Assembly: GCA_002706765.1 (NCBI GenBank)
Contig: PAJV01000004.1
Coordinates: 91,317-155,316 of the forward strand
Direction: 5' to 3'
Length of the DNA: 64,000 nucleotides
Source of the DNA: Gimesia sp.
GTDB taxonomy: Bacteria; Planctomycetota; Planctomycetia; Planctomycetales; Planctomycetaceae
The position numbers and the translations under genes are program-made. Shown one piece after another: positions 18,147-28,032 of this stretch. The notes beneath the pieces were generated by a model. That model had not been told where the DNA came from. It ran no database searches and was given only the letters and a program-made list of their open reading frames with translations. Numbering within the stretch: position 1 is the first letter of the stretch; every line of letters begins with the position of its first letter.

Positions 18147-18428
18147 ATGAAAATCGCAGAAGTCATCGGAAAAGTGACCTTATCTCGCAAGCATCCCAGT
18201 CTGGATGGTGCTCGCTGGCTGATCGCGATTCCTTTGAAGAGTGATGAACTGAATTCAAAAAAGAAGAAAAAAACGGAACCGTTTATCATATACGATGAGC
18301 TGGGTGCCTCACCTGGCTGCCAGATTGCAGTCAGCGAAGGAGCAGAAGCAGCCGCTCCCTTTCATCCTGAAGTGAAACCGATTGACGCGTATGTGTCAGC
18401 CATTCTCGATCAGGTTGAAGTTTACTGA
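18147..18428 (+). CDS. BMC-P pentameric shell protein 3
   Basis: A 93-residue EutN/CcmL-family protein with the start MKIAEVIGKVTLSRKHPSLDGARWLIAIPL and the end VSAILDQVEVY. It carries a Lys-rich insertion (residues 33-41, NSKKKKKTE) in the loop after the second strand, absent from the other two copies. Three distinct BMC-P genes in one operon agree with the known Pvm gene set. It precedes the aldolase gene by 64 bases. Confidence 0.94.
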   Translation: MKIAEVIGKVTLSRKHPSLDGARWLIAIPLKSDELNSKKKKKTEPFIIYDELGASPGCQIAVSEGAEAAAPFHPEVKPIDAYVSAILDQVEVY

Positions 18429-18492
18429 GACAAGTTTGAAATCAATCCCCTGACACAAATCACATATTTTATTAACGTTTGGAGTTAAAACC

Positions 18493-19383
<891 letters not shown>

Positions 19384-19442
19384 TCCCTGTATTCTCATTT
19401 TATATAACACGCATCACATCGTCATATAGAAAAGATCTCAAC

Positions 19443-20375
19443 ATGAATGTCAGTATTATCGGTGGTGGCGGGCTCGTTGGCTCCTGTGCCGCCTTTGCAT
19501 TACAGGCCGGAGGCATCGTCCGGGAAATCGCTCTGGTAGACGTCAATCAGGACCTGGTCGAAGGCCAGGCACTGGATCTGTTGCATGGCAGTTCTTTGAC
19601 CGCCGATCAGAAAATCTACGCTGGTGGCACCGAACTTGTGAAAGACAGCGACGTGATCGTAATCACCGCCGGTCTGCGACGTAAGCCGGATGAAAGCCGT
19701 CTGGATCTGATTAACCGAAACGTGGCTCTGTTCAAAAACATTCTGGAAGATGTGAAGCGTGTCGGAACCAAGCCGGGCGCGATTGTGTTTGTCGTTTCCA
19801 ATCCGGTGGACGTGCTGACATATTTGGCAATGAAAGAACTCGGCCTGCCACCACAACAGGTGATCGGCCTGGGTACTGTGCTCGACACAACCCGTCTTCG
19901 CAGTATGCTGGCGGCCCGTCTGGACGTGCCGCCGACCCAGGTTTCAACCCTGATCCTGGGAGAGCATGGCGACAGCATGGTTCCCATCTGGTCTGCCGCG
20001 CAAATTGGTGGACTGCCCCTTGAAAAATTCCCGGGCTGTAACCCCAGCCTGATTGCCGAAGTCGAAAAGAAAACTCGTGGCAGCGGAGCCGAAGTCATCA
20101 AGAAAAAAGGGGGAGCCGGTTTTGCAGTCGGCGTCAGTATCGCTGATGTCGTGCACTGTATCGCCCTCGATCAGCGTCGCATTCTGCCTGTCTCTTCGCT
20201 GCAGAATGGCGCCTTTGGACTGCGGGACGTCTGTATTTCCGTTCCGACTGTCATGGGTCGTTCCGGTGTGATGAAACACCTGGAAATTGAACTCTGGCCG
20301 AAAGAACAACTGGCACTCACCCAGTCCGGAAAAGTTCTGCGGGAAACCGTGGACAAAGTGCTGGGTGGCCACTGA
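19443..20375 (+). CDS. Lactate/malate dehydrogenase-family protein
   Basis: A 310-residue NAD-dependent 2-hydroxyacid dehydrogenase of the LDH/MDH family. It has the Rossmann start SIIGGGGLVGS, Asp33 for NAD binding, Arg151 in DTTRLR for substrate, and the catalytic His175 in GEHGDSMVP. In the mobile loop AGLRRKPDESR, hand alignment places Arg80 at the specificity position (Gln in lactate, Arg in malate dehydrogenases) and Arg86 as the catalytic loop Arg. This suggests oxaloacetate/malate preference, although lactate would suit the pathway. It lacks an obvious encapsulation helix, so it may act outside the shell, or enter without one to recycle NAD. It is 59 bases after the aldolase gene. Confidence 0.9.
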   Translation: MNVSIIGGGGLVGSCAAFALQAGGIVREIALVDVNQDLVEGQALDLLHGSSLTADQKIYAGGTELVKDSDVIVITAGLRRKPDESRLDLINRNVALFKNILEDVKRVGTKPGAIVFVVSNPVDVLTYLAMKELGLPPQQVIGLGTVLDTTRLRSMLAARLDVPPTQVSTLILGEHGDSMVPIWSAAQIGGLPLEKFPGCNPSLIAEVEKKTRGSGAEVIKKKGGAGFAVGVSIADVVHCIALDQRRILPVSSLQNGAFGLRDVCISVPTVMGRSGVMKHLEIELWPKEQLALTQSGKVLRETVDKVLGGH

Positions 20376-20443
20376 GCCAGAAATGACACCTTGAGTTTTG
20401 TTGCATTCTGTTTACTTGCGTTTTGTATTGAAATGATTGTCTG

Positions 20444-21661
20444 ATGGAAAAATCACTCGACAGGAAGCTGCAGTCGATTCATAAGGACCCCAGTGGTTCC
20501 AAAGAGTTTATTATCGCGGATGCCAAAGACGCCGACATGGCGTTCGGAATTGGTGCTCCCGGCTTGTCTCCAGAACGGCATGACCAGGAACTCAAATACA
20601 AAACGCTGGCGGAGTACCGGGAACAGATCCGGGAAGTGATCAAGCAGGAAGTGGTCGACATCGTTCTGATGTCTGCCAGTACCAGCGAGAAACTGACGAT
20701 TGACGAACGCCTGTTCGACAATTCGCCGATCACACCGGCTGCCCGGGCCAACGACACAACTGACGTGCACGTTCCCCGAGGCGGAAAAATCCATTTGTCG
20801 CCTGCGAAACCATTTCGCTCGGCCAGCCTGGATCACATTCAATGTGGCCACCTCGATTGTGCTCCGGAAGAACGCGCCTATGGTGCCGACCTGGGTCTTT
20901 ACTCAGTAACCTTTAATAACAATCTGGAAGAGGATCTGGCCACCCTCGAACGTTACAAAGAATTCCGGGAAGAAGCCGAACGCAAAAAGTTCCGCCACTT
21001 CCTGGAAATCTTCGATCCCAATATCAGTACGGCCATCGCCGCCGACCTCGCACCGGGATTTATCAATGACCTGATTGCCCGCACCCTGGCAGGTGTCGCG
21101 ACAGCTGGACGTCCCACCTTCCTGAAAATGGTCTATCATGGTCCCCGGGCCATGGAGGAACTGGTCGCCTACGATCCTCATTTGATTGTAGGCATCCTCG
21201 GTGGTTCAGCGGGAACGACCCTTGATGCGTTCCAGTTGATTTACGATGCGAAAAAATATGGTGGTCGTGTGGCCCTGTTTGGTCGGAAGATCAATCAGGC
21301 CGAGCATCAACTGGCATTTATTCAATTCCTGCGTTACCTGGTCGAAGACAAGATTCAACCGGTCGAAGCTGTCAAAGCCTATCATGGCGTGTTGCAGGAA
21401 CTGGGCATCAAACCGACGCGTGAACTGGACGTGGACCTGACTTACCAGACCGCGGTGATGAGCTATGGGGGAGAAGACGGAAAAACATTCAGCTTCCCTG
21501 CAACAAAAACAGCCAGCAAACCTGCTGCCGGAAGTGCGAAAACAACGTCTGCCAAACCTGCAACGACGAACGGGAAAGGAACGCCTGACTTCGCAGCCAT
21601 GAGCTCAGCAGAGAAGCTGGCTTACCATCAGGATCGACTAAACCGGATGTTTGGTGAATAA
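20444..21661 (+). CDS. Class-I-aldolase-like TIM-barrel protein at the end of the BMC operon
   Basis: A 405-residue protein without a firm name. Its pattern of segments (FRHFLEIFDPN, RPTFLKMVYHGPRAMEEL, HLIVGILGGSAGTTLDAF, GGRVALFGRKI) suggests a (beta/alpha)8 barrel of the DeoC/LacD type, and the Lys in FLKMVYHGP could be a Schiff-base lysine. After the barrel comes a Thr/Lys/Ala/Pro-rich linker of about 40 residues and an amphipathic end (SSAEKLAYHQDRLNRMFGE). It is the last gene before the operon terminator. It could act on a sugar phosphate of the same pathway, or on the dihydroxyacetone phosphate branch. The fold is inferred by eye and the reaction is unknown. Confidence 0.7.
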   Translation: MEKSLDRKLQSIHKDPSGSKEFIIADAKDADMAFGIGAPGLSPERHDQELKYKTLAEYREQIREVIKQEVVDIVLMSASTSEKLTIDERLFDNSPITPAARANDTTDVHVPRGGKIHLSPAKPFRSASLDHIQCGHLDCAPEERAYGADLGLYSVTFNNNLEEDLATLERYKEFREEAERKKFRHFLEIFDPNISTAIAADLAPGFINDLIARTLAGVATAGRPTFLKMVYHGPRAMEELVAYDPHLIVGILGGSAGTTLDAFQLIYDAKKYGGRVALFGRKINQAEHQLAFIQFLRYLVEDKIQPVEAVKAYHGVLQELGIKPTRELDVDLTYQTAVMSYGGEDGKTFSFPATKTASKPAAGSAKTTSAKPATTNGKGTPDFAAMSSAEKLAYHQDRLNRMFGE

Positions 21662-21693
21662 CATCTGCTCCTGTAAGTTGAGACATCATATCC

Positions 21694-21739
21694 AGCGGCT
21701 TAGAATACAAGACTTGTCATTCCAGGCCGCTTTTATTTT
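21694..21739 (+). terminator. Terminator closing the BMC operon
   Basis: AGCGGC pairs with GCCGCT, and inside it GAAT/ATTC and ACAA/TTGT continue the same stem with a symmetric three-base internal loop; TTTATTTT follows. It lies about 30 bases after the last BMC-operon gene and separates it from the YfhO-type gene. Confidence 0.75.
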
Positions 21740-21760
21740 GTCAGCACAAGGTTCAGTCGT

Positions 21761-23896
21761 TTGAGTCGTTCTTCAAAGCAGAAAACCCGGTCAACCCAGC
21801 CGGAAACCGCATCCCCTGCCGGTACTCCTGTCTTTGCGGGCACGATCCTCGCGATTGCCATCGGACTGACATGGATCTTCTGGTACGGTCTCTGGGCGGG
21901 TGGCGGACTGATCGGCGGTGACCTTTACACCTATTTCTTTCCGCAAAAGACGTTCTTTGCTGAACGACTGCAGGCGGGAGAATTTCCACTCTGGAATTCC
22001 AACATTGGTCATGGTGTCCCCCTGGTTGCAGAAAGCCAGACCGGGGCTTTCTACCCCTTCAACTATTTCGCCTATCGTTTTCTCCCCGTCAACACCGCTT
22101 ACAACTTCGTGCAGATTCTGCATTACATCCTGGCATTCGTCTTCACCGGCCTGTATGTGAAACGACTGGGCTACTCCCTGGTCGCCGCTCTGTTTGCAGG
22201 ACTGGTCTACACGTATGGGTGGTTCCCTTCGCGAATCTGCCTGGAATGGGCTATCATTGGTGGTGCGTGGCTCCCGTTGACCTTATGGTGCGTTGAATCA
22301 TTCTTTCAGACCCGCTACTGGCGGTATGCGATCCTGCTGTGCTTCGCATTGACGATGCAGATTCTGCCTGGCCACTTCAACCTGGCATTCATCACGCAGT
22401 TAATGCTGGTCGTTTATATTCCTGCCCGCATCTGGTTCAGTCGCGACGAAACGACCGATGCACTCAAACCGTATCGCAGACGAACCATAATCCTGTTATT
22501 GTTTGCATTTATTTCCACCTATGCACTCTCGGCAGTTCAGCTCGCTCCGACCTGGGAACTGAAACAACTCAGTCAGCGGGCCGAAGTCGGTGAGCGATCG
22601 CATCAGCCCGGTTATGGTCACATCCCGGCCTGGTATCTCTCACAGGTCGTTGCTCCCTGGGCCTGGTATCCTTACGAAGTGAATCTCGATGCCGGTCTGG
22701 CCCCCGGAGACGATGCCACGAATCAGGTCGAAGCGCATCTGTACTTCGGAATTGTCTCAATTCTACTGCTGATTTATGGAACGTGGAGTGGTGCCTGGAC
22801 GCGCGACCGCAGGCTGATCCTGCTGGCGGTGATCGGGTTCCTGGCGTTGTTGTACACGCCAGGCTGGTTCCTCCCCCTCACCAGGCATCTGCCTGGCTTC
22901 AGCTTCTTCACGGGCCCCGGTCGCTATGGAATCCTGACCACATTTGCTGTCGCAGTCATCGCTGGTGTCTGCCTGGAACGACTGACAACAAACTGGCATC
23001 GTCACCTTCGGCTGTTGGCAGTCGCCGTTATCTGCCTGATTACTACAGCCGATTTCTGGGTCGTCAGCCGCTATGTCACCTATGCCGCTATTATTCCCAA
23101 TCCGCCGATTAATAATGTTGATCAAAGTGCGCTCAAAAAAATCGTGACCGAATATGGCAAACCGGTCCGCCTGTTTGCTCCGGGAGCGAACTTACCAACT
23201 CTGCTGGGCGTTTCTTCCACACCCGTTTATCTGGGGATTGGTCCCGAACAGTATTTCAATCCTGAACTGACAATGCCTCAACCATTGCCATTTAAAGAGC
23301 CTGCGACCCCCGAGCAGATTGACTGGCTCCGCAAAGCTGGTGTGACACACATCCTCAGCCAGCATCGACTCGATTTGAACCATTGGCCCGTAAAACCAGT
23401 CTGGAGTGATTTCGACGCTGTGATTAATCCCGCCTGGGGAAGATTCGACGAACCGCTTTATTTTTATGAACTGCAGGATTCCCGGGGGCGGCTTGCCTGG
23501 TTGCATCCCGAAGCAAATCAAAGCGCCACGATTACCGAATATCGTGCGAATGAAATTAAAATTGAGGCAGAAACTCCCACAGAAAATACACTGATTTTAA
23601 CCGATCTGATGTATCCTGGCTGGAAGGTCTACGTTGATGGACAACCTGCTGAAGCAGAACTGATCGAAGGCATGTATCGCGGGGTAAAACTTGAGGCGGG
23701 GAAACATGAAGTGGTGTGGGCGTATCAATCAGGCTGGTTCCTGATCGGCGCAATCATCAGTTGCGTCACACTGCTGTTGATATTTACGATCGCCCACTTC
23801 CGATTCTGGCATCCGATTCTGTTGCAAATGAAGCAGAGAACAGTGGAAGTGCAGCCAGATGTGCCAGTCGATAAGATTACGAAGAAGAGGAAATAA
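21761..23896 (+). CDS. YfhO-family polytopic membrane protein
   Basis: A 711-residue membrane protein with about 11-13 transmembrane helices, a large extracytoplasmic C-terminal part and a last helix near 665-685. The segment LTDLMYPGWKVYVDGQPAEAE with GVKLEAGKHEVVWAYQ is the hallmark of the YfhO family. Members of this GT-C-like group are involved in glycosylation of lipids or lipoteichoic acid in other bacteria; the role in planctomycetes is not known. The start is uncertain: the best in-frame codon is a TTG at 21761, with no ATG before the first helix. Its 3' end overlaps the convergent FHA gene by 20 bases. Confidence 0.85.
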   Translation: MSRSSKQKTRSTQPETASPAGTPVFAGTILAIAIGLTWIFWYGLWAGGGLIGGDLYTYFFPQKTFFAERLQAGEFPLWNSNIGHGVPLVAESQTGAFYPFNYFAYRFLPVNTAYNFVQILHYILAFVFTGLYVKRLGYSLVAALFAGLVYTYGWFPSRICLEWAIIGGAWLPLTLWCVESFFQTRYWRYAILLCFALTMQILPGHFNLAFITQLMLVVYIPARIWFSRDETTDALKPYRRRTIILLLFAFISTYALSAVQLAPTWELKQLSQRAEVGERSHQPGYGHIPAWYLSQVVAPWAWYPYEVNLDAGLAPGDDATNQVEAHLYFGIVSILLLIYGTWSGAWTRDRRLILLAVIGFLALLYTPGWFLPLTRHLPGFSFFTGPGRYGILTTFAVAVIAGVCLERLTTNWHRHLRLLAVAVICLITTADFWVVSRYVTYAAIIPNPPINNVDQSALKKIVTEYGKPVRLFAPGANLPTLLGVSSTPVYLGIGPEQYFNPELTMPQPLPFKEPATPEQIDWLRKAGVTHILSQHRLDLNHWPVKPVWSDFDAVINPAWGRFDEPLYFYELQDSRGRLAWLHPEANQSATITEYRANEIKIEAETPTENTLILTDLMYPGWKVYVDGQPAEAELIEGMYRGVKLEAGKHEVVWAYQSGWFLIGAIISCVTLLLIFTIAHFRFWHPILLQMKQRTVEVQPDVPVDKITKKRK

Positions 23897-24455
23897 ATTC
23901 CACGTTGGAGCCAGTCCCTTCAAAGCGGTGACTGTCGGAATAATTTTCATCGTCATCTTCGTCGTCAACACTCTCCAGCTCATCGCTGGGTAGCATTTCG
24001 TTTGCACTCACATTGTGACCACTGTCTGAAATGGCGACCGGAAACTGCTGAGAGATATCCACGTCTTTAGTCGGTTTTTTGAAGTGCTGAACCGAAGGTG
24101 CTTTGGTGGGGGTGCTGTCAGATTCAGATTGACTGTCAGAGAGTTCTTTTTTCTTATGGTAGTCAGCGCCAATATTTTCCAGATGATAGGCAACGTTTCC
24201 AATTTTCAGTTCATCATTCAGTTTGAGCCAGGCCTGCTGGTCAATCTTTTTCCCGTTCACATACACGCCGTTCATACTGCCCAGATCACGAACAACGGGA
24301 CGGTCATTAACAATCGCAAGACAACAATGCTTGCGAGAGATTTTGGGACTGTCATTGATCACGATATCACAGTCGGGATGGCGTCCGACAAGAATGATCG
24401 CCTTGTCAAGCACGATCGGGCGACCTTGATTCACGGGGACTAAGCAGACTGCCAT
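23877..24455 (-). CDS. FHA-domain protein
   Basis: A 192-residue protein with an N-terminal forkhead-associated domain at about 15-90. It contains the phosphothreonine-binding elements LVGRHPDCDIVI, ISRKHC and DLGSMNGVYVNGKKI. The remaining 100 residues are acidic, Ser/Asp-rich and probably disordered. It should bind Thr-phosphorylated partners and may report on Ser/Thr kinases, which are numerous in planctomycetes. No kinase or secretion gene is adjacent. A well-formed promoter lies directly upstream. Confidence 0.88.
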   Translation of the reverse strand: MAVCLVPVNQGRPIVLDKAIILVGRHPDCDIVINDSPKISRKHCCLAIVNDRPVVRDLGSMNGVYVNGKKIDQQAWLKLNDELKIGNVAYHLENIGADYHKKKELSDSQSESDSTPTKAPSVQHFKKPTKDVDISQQFPVAISDSGHNVSANEMLPSDELESVDDEDDDENYSDSHRFEGTGSNVEFISSSS

Positions 24456-25012
24456 AGAAGACTCCAGTCAGAAACGTTAGCAAACTTAATGATTTATAAT
24501 TATACGAGTCATCCAGATCCAAGTAAAAGAAAAAAGGCCCGAGGGCAACGTGTGTGACAGAATTTCACACCATAACCCATATATCTTACACGGAAACTTA
24601 ATATGTTAATTATTGATAAATATCGACTATTTATAGATATACACTCAACAAAGACTCGCTGTTTCTCGCAAAAATGAGTGATTCACTGCACGCAAGCGAT
24701 CCTGAAATATTCCCCGGTCAACCTGGACACTTCCAGATACAATTCGCACAACCCGCATAACCGAACTGGCGTACATGGTTTAATACCGCGCATCCATTGT
24801 CACAGGACTAATTTGATGAATCCTGAAAATCCTGATGCTGTCAGATAAATTACTCTCTGAAGGAACTCTGATGAACTATACTCAGATAGACTCACTTTCC
24901 TGCCCACGCTAACATTCGCGGGATTAGATCGACTCTTACCGCACAAGCGTGTTGAGAGTCCACACCAGCTTAGAACATTTGCTGATTCAAAAATCTGAAG
25001 AAAGACTCCGAA
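24456..25012. other. Intergenic region between the FHA and NTF2-like genes
   Basis: No gene is visible in about 560 bases. It holds the promoter of the FHA gene at its left edge. GTGTGA (24552-24557) and TCACAC (24565-24570) form an inverted repeat with a seven-base spacer, of unknown meaning. The central part is AT-rich with no fold I recognise. Confidence 0.4.
24499..24527 (-). promoter_or_regulatory. Candidate promoter of the FHA gene
   Basis: On the minus strand TTTACT (-35, 24527-24522) and a perfect TATAAT (-10, 24504-24499) are 17 bases apart. Transcription would start about 37 bases before the ATG. Confidence 0.5.
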
Positions 25013-25513
25013 ATGAAATTACAGCTGATTAAAGTCGCGATGATCGTATTTTCTGCCGTTAGCCTGAACTGTAATCAATCCGTATCTGCAAGTGAACAGG
25101 ATCAGCAAAAGGTGCGAACCGCTGCGAAGCAGTTTTACGCGGCTCTGAATAAGCTGTTTACCGGGGAAGTTGAACCCATGAATAAAGTCTGGTCGCACCA
25201 GGATGATATCACTTTTATGGGCCCGGATGGCAGCTTTCTGCGTGGCTGGAAACCAATTGCTGCGGAATGGGAAAAAACGGCTTCGATGAAACTGGGGGGC
25301 AAAGTCGAAGCGAAAGAGATGCACATTACAGTCGGACAGGAACTGGCCATTGTCAGTAACTATGAAATTGGACATAACGTCGGTCCTGATGGAAAAACAG
25401 TCAAAGTCAAAATCCGCGCGACAAGCCTGTTTCGCAAAGAAAACGGAATTTGGAAAATGATTGGTCATCACACCGACCTGCTTCCATTCCTGTCAAAGTC
25501 AACCTCTGGCTAA
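25013..25513 (+). CDS. Exported NTF2-like (SnoaL-type) protein
   Basis: A 166-residue protein with a signal peptide of about 26 residues (VAMIVFSAVSLNCNQSVSAS). An NTF2-fold follows: VRTAAKQFYAALNKLFTGEVEPMNKVWSHQDDITFMGPDG, then GWKPIAAEWE and TSLFRKENGIWKMIGHHTD. This pattern of a one-domain cone with an internal pocket fits SnoaL_3/DUF4440-type proteins, which bind or convert small molecules. No specific substrate can be read. It overlaps the stop of the convergent DUF58 gene by four bases. Confidence 0.8.
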   Translation: MKLQLIKVAMIVFSAVSLNCNQSVSASEQDQQKVRTAAKQFYAALNKLFTGEVEPMNKVWSHQDDITFMGPDGSFLRGWKPIAAEWEKTASMKLGGKVEAKEMHITVGQELAIVSNYEIGHNVGPDGKTVKVKIRATSLFRKENGIWKMIGHHTDLLPFLSKSTSG

Positions 25514-26820
25514 AGCAGCTGTCTTGCTTTGATATCCAGGTAGCGGCTGATGAGATTCACCGACAGATTTTCCGGCAGCGTGTCCAGCACAAGCAGTCCT
25601 GATTTCTGCAAGGCGGAGATTTGCTGCGTCTGAGAAGAAACGATCTCAGCAGCAGCAGCAATCTGAAATGCTTCCCTGTCTGTCTCCGGAATGGAGTTCA
25701 TCCGATTCTCAAGTGGTACGTTGCGTAAAAAGGCGGACAACACCAGATGTGGCCAGCGCATCATCCGCAGAGCGCTTCCCAGGTACTCCAGGTGAACTTC
25801 ATCCAGAGCATGCGTCAGTACGACCACCAGTGATCGTTTGCGATAACGCAATTGCAGCTGTTCCGACATCAGTCGATAATCGGAAGCCTCATAGATCGGT
25901 TCCAGGTCATAGACCTGGCGGATCAGTTTCTGAATCGAACCGGCACCACGAATGGGAGGTACCCAGCGTTCCACCTTGCTGGAGCAGGCCATCAGTGAAA
26001 CGGTATCCCCCTGCCTGAGGGCAACATAGCTTAATAAAATCGCAGCGTTCAATGCCCGGTCGAAGTGCGTGACTCCTTCATCGGCATTACACATCGAACG
26101 ACCACAGTCGAGAATAAATATGATATTCTGATTTTTCTCTACCACGTATTCCCGACTGATCAATTCCTGATGGCGCGACGTGGCTTTCCAGTCGATACTG
26201 CGAAATTCATCACCCCGTCGGTACTCACGCAGCCGATCGAAATCCGTTCCCCGTCCACGTAATCGTGACATTTTGATCCCCGCTTCAGCCAGTCGGTTGC
26301 GACGCGCCAGCAGTTCTACGCCACGCACAGCCTGAATATCGGGATAGATCCGAATCTCCTGACGAATGTCCCGCTCGTCATACACGGTCCAGAGCCCAAA
26401 TCGACTCTTCATCTGTAGAAATACGCGGCGAAAACGGTTCTTTCCGCGATGATGGGGCTCGACATGATAGATGCTGTATTGATGCTTGTTCGGAAAGAGT
26501 TCAATATCAAACGGAAGATCAGTGTACTGACAAGGCAGAGGCGGTTCATCGTGCACATGAATCTTCAGGGGAACATCGCCTCGATTGTTAAACCAGATTT
26601 TCACTCTGTTTGTAGTGCCGACACTGAGTACTTCGTTCACTTCACGATGCACTTCTATTGCCAGCAGCGAAGGCGTCAGTACCAGGTCGATCAGTGAGAA
26701 CAGAAATACCAGCAGACAGATTAAAACTCCAGCCTGCCCCGCTGCCGGCCAGATCGTCCCCAGGGCAAAGGGCAACATGGCAGCAGCAAACAGATACAAC
26801 AACGACAGACGAGGCATCAT
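25510..26820 (-). CDS. DUF58-family protein, partner of MoxR
   Basis: A 436-residue protein with two N-terminal transmembrane helices (about 5-48), a beta-rich region, and the DUF58 core FRSIDWKATSRHQELISREYVVE near 220. A von Willebrand A-like domain follows, starting NIIFILDCGRSM. Such proteins work together with a MoxR ATPase, thought to act in protein maturation or envelope stress. The upstream MoxR gene overlaps it by four bases, so translation is coupled. The metal-binding DxSxS-type motif is DCGRS here, a partly degenerate form. Confidence 0.88.
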   Translation of the reverse strand: MMPRLSLLYLFAAAMLPFALGTIWPAAGQAGVLICLLVFLFSLIDLVLTPSLLAIEVHREVNEVLSVGTTNRVKIWFNNRGDVPLKIHVHDEPPLPCQYTDLPFDIELFPNKHQYSIYHVEPHHRGKNRFRRVFLQMKSRFGLWTVYDERDIRQEIRIYPDIQAVRGVELLARRNRLAEAGIKMSRLRGRGTDFDRLREYRRGDEFRSIDWKATSRHQELISREYVVEKNQNIIFILDCGRSMCNADEGVTHFDRALNAAILLSYVALRQGDTVSLMACSSKVERWVPPIRGAGSIQKLIRQVYDLEPIYEASDYRLMSEQLQLRYRKRSLVVVLTHALDEVHLEYLGSALRMMRWPHLVLSAFLRNVPLENRMNSIPETDREAFQIAAAAEIVSSQTQQISALQKSGLLVLDTLPENLSVNLISRYLDIKARQLL

Positions 26821-27776
26821 TGGCGGGGAGCCTCTACGCTTTCCAGAATATCTCGAATGACTTCATCGACCTTCATCCCTTCGATTTCTGCTTCCGGGTG
26901 CAACCGAATCCGATGTCGCAGAACAGGCAAAGAGAGTTCTTTCACATCATCGGGCACAACAAAATCACGTCCCTGGCAGGCAGCCATGACACGAGATCCG
27001 ATCAGCAGATTTACACTGGCACGCGGGCTGGCCCCGACTTCAATGGTATGCCAGCTGCGGGTTCTCTGGACAATGGATGTGATATATTGAATGATGGAAG
27101 GTTCCACAATGATTTCTGTCGCACGCTGCTGAATCGCGAGGATGGTTTCTGTATTGAGCACCGGTTCGATCCCGAAACTGTTCAGATTCCGGTTATCTTT
27201 TCCCGCAGCATACAGATCCAGAATCGCATTCTCCTGATCCTGAGTGGGATAATCAACAAGTAACTTGAACATGAAGCGGTCCAGCTGGGCTTCCGGGAGC
27301 GGGTAGGTCCCTTCCTGTTCCAGCGGATTCTGTGTCGCTATGGTGAGGAAAGGTCTCTGCAGTGGATAGGTCTTTCCATCGACGGACACCTGTCGCTCCT
27401 GCATTGCTTCCAGCAGCGCAGACTGTGTTTTGGCGGGCGCCCGGTTGACTTCATCAGCCAGTAAGAGATTCGTAAATAACGGCCCCTGGTTAAAGGTGAA
27501 TTTCTGCTCGTGCATGTCATACACAGAGTGGCCGGTGATATCAGAAGGCATCAGGTCAGGCGTAAACTGGATTCGGCGAAACTCGCTGGAGAGTACGTGA
27601 CTGAGGGTGTTGACCAGCAGCGTTTTACCCAGGCCTGGAACTCCTTCAATCAGGACATTTCCCTCACAAAATAATGCGATCAGGACCCCTTCCACCAGAT
27701 CTTCCTGACCCATGAGTACTTTACCCACTTCAACCAGTGATCTCTGGTAGTAATCTTCAATATGTGAAACATCCAT
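26817..27776 (-). CDS. MoxR-family AAA+ ATPase
   Basis: An AAA+ ATPase of 319 residues. It has Walker A GVPGLGKT, Walker B and the DEVNRAPAKTQSALLEAMQE segment typical of MoxR, and TQNPLEQEGTYPLPEAQLDRF (sensor 1 and arginine-finger region). MoxR proteins act as chaperones for partner proteins with VWA domains; the partner here is the overlapping DUF58 gene. I chose the ATG at 27776 because it places 23 residues before the conserved GQ, as in relatives. The upstream in-frame ATG at 27869 would add 31 residues with no family match. Neither start has a strong ribosome site. Confidence 0.9.
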   Translation of the reverse strand: MDVSHIEDYYQRSLVEVGKVLMGQEDLVEGVLIALFCEGNVLIEGVPGLGKTLLVNTLSHVLSSEFRRIQFTPDLMPSDITGHSVYDMHEQKFTFNQGPLFTNLLLADEVNRAPAKTQSALLEAMQERQVSVDGKTYPLQRPFLTIATQNPLEQEGTYPLPEAQLDRFMFKLLVDYPTQDQENAILDLYAAGKDNRNLNSFGIEPVLNTETILAIQQRATEIIVEPSIIQYITSIVQRTRSWHTIEVGASPRASVNLLIGSRVMAACQGRDFVVPDDVKELSLPVLRHRIRLHPEAEIEGMKVDEVIRDILESVEAPRQ

Positions 27777-27971
27777 GGATGAACTGTAACCCCGATTGTC
27801 TGTCAAAGTAAGTAAATCTAAAGTGACCTGGATCACATTGTGGGAACTGATGTTCCCTGAGACGTTCATTCTAGAACTAATCAGGTTCAGATTTCGAGCA
27901 TCCGGGTCGAGAACTGTGATGTTTTTCCAAATTGTCCCGGGAAACAGGAAGCGGGAACCGGAAACAGGACG

Positions 27972-28006
27972 TAAAAAAGGCCCCCATTGAGATGGAGGCC
28001 TTTTTC
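27972..28006 (-). terminator. Terminator after the sigma-28 gene
   Basis: AAAAAGGCC and GGCCTTTTT, with CCAT/ATGG inside and one mismatch, make a long hairpin with T-runs at both ends, so it can work in both directions. It lies 27 bases after the fliA stop. Confidence 0.85.
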
Positions 28007-28032
28007 ATTTGTTTGATCACGAATTGTAGCGG

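Noticed and set aside
24552-24570. GTGTGA/TCACAC palindrome resembling a CRP site
   Set aside because: Spacer is seven bases where CRP sites have six, and no CRP-type regulator context is visible; kept only as an inverted repeat in the gap entry.
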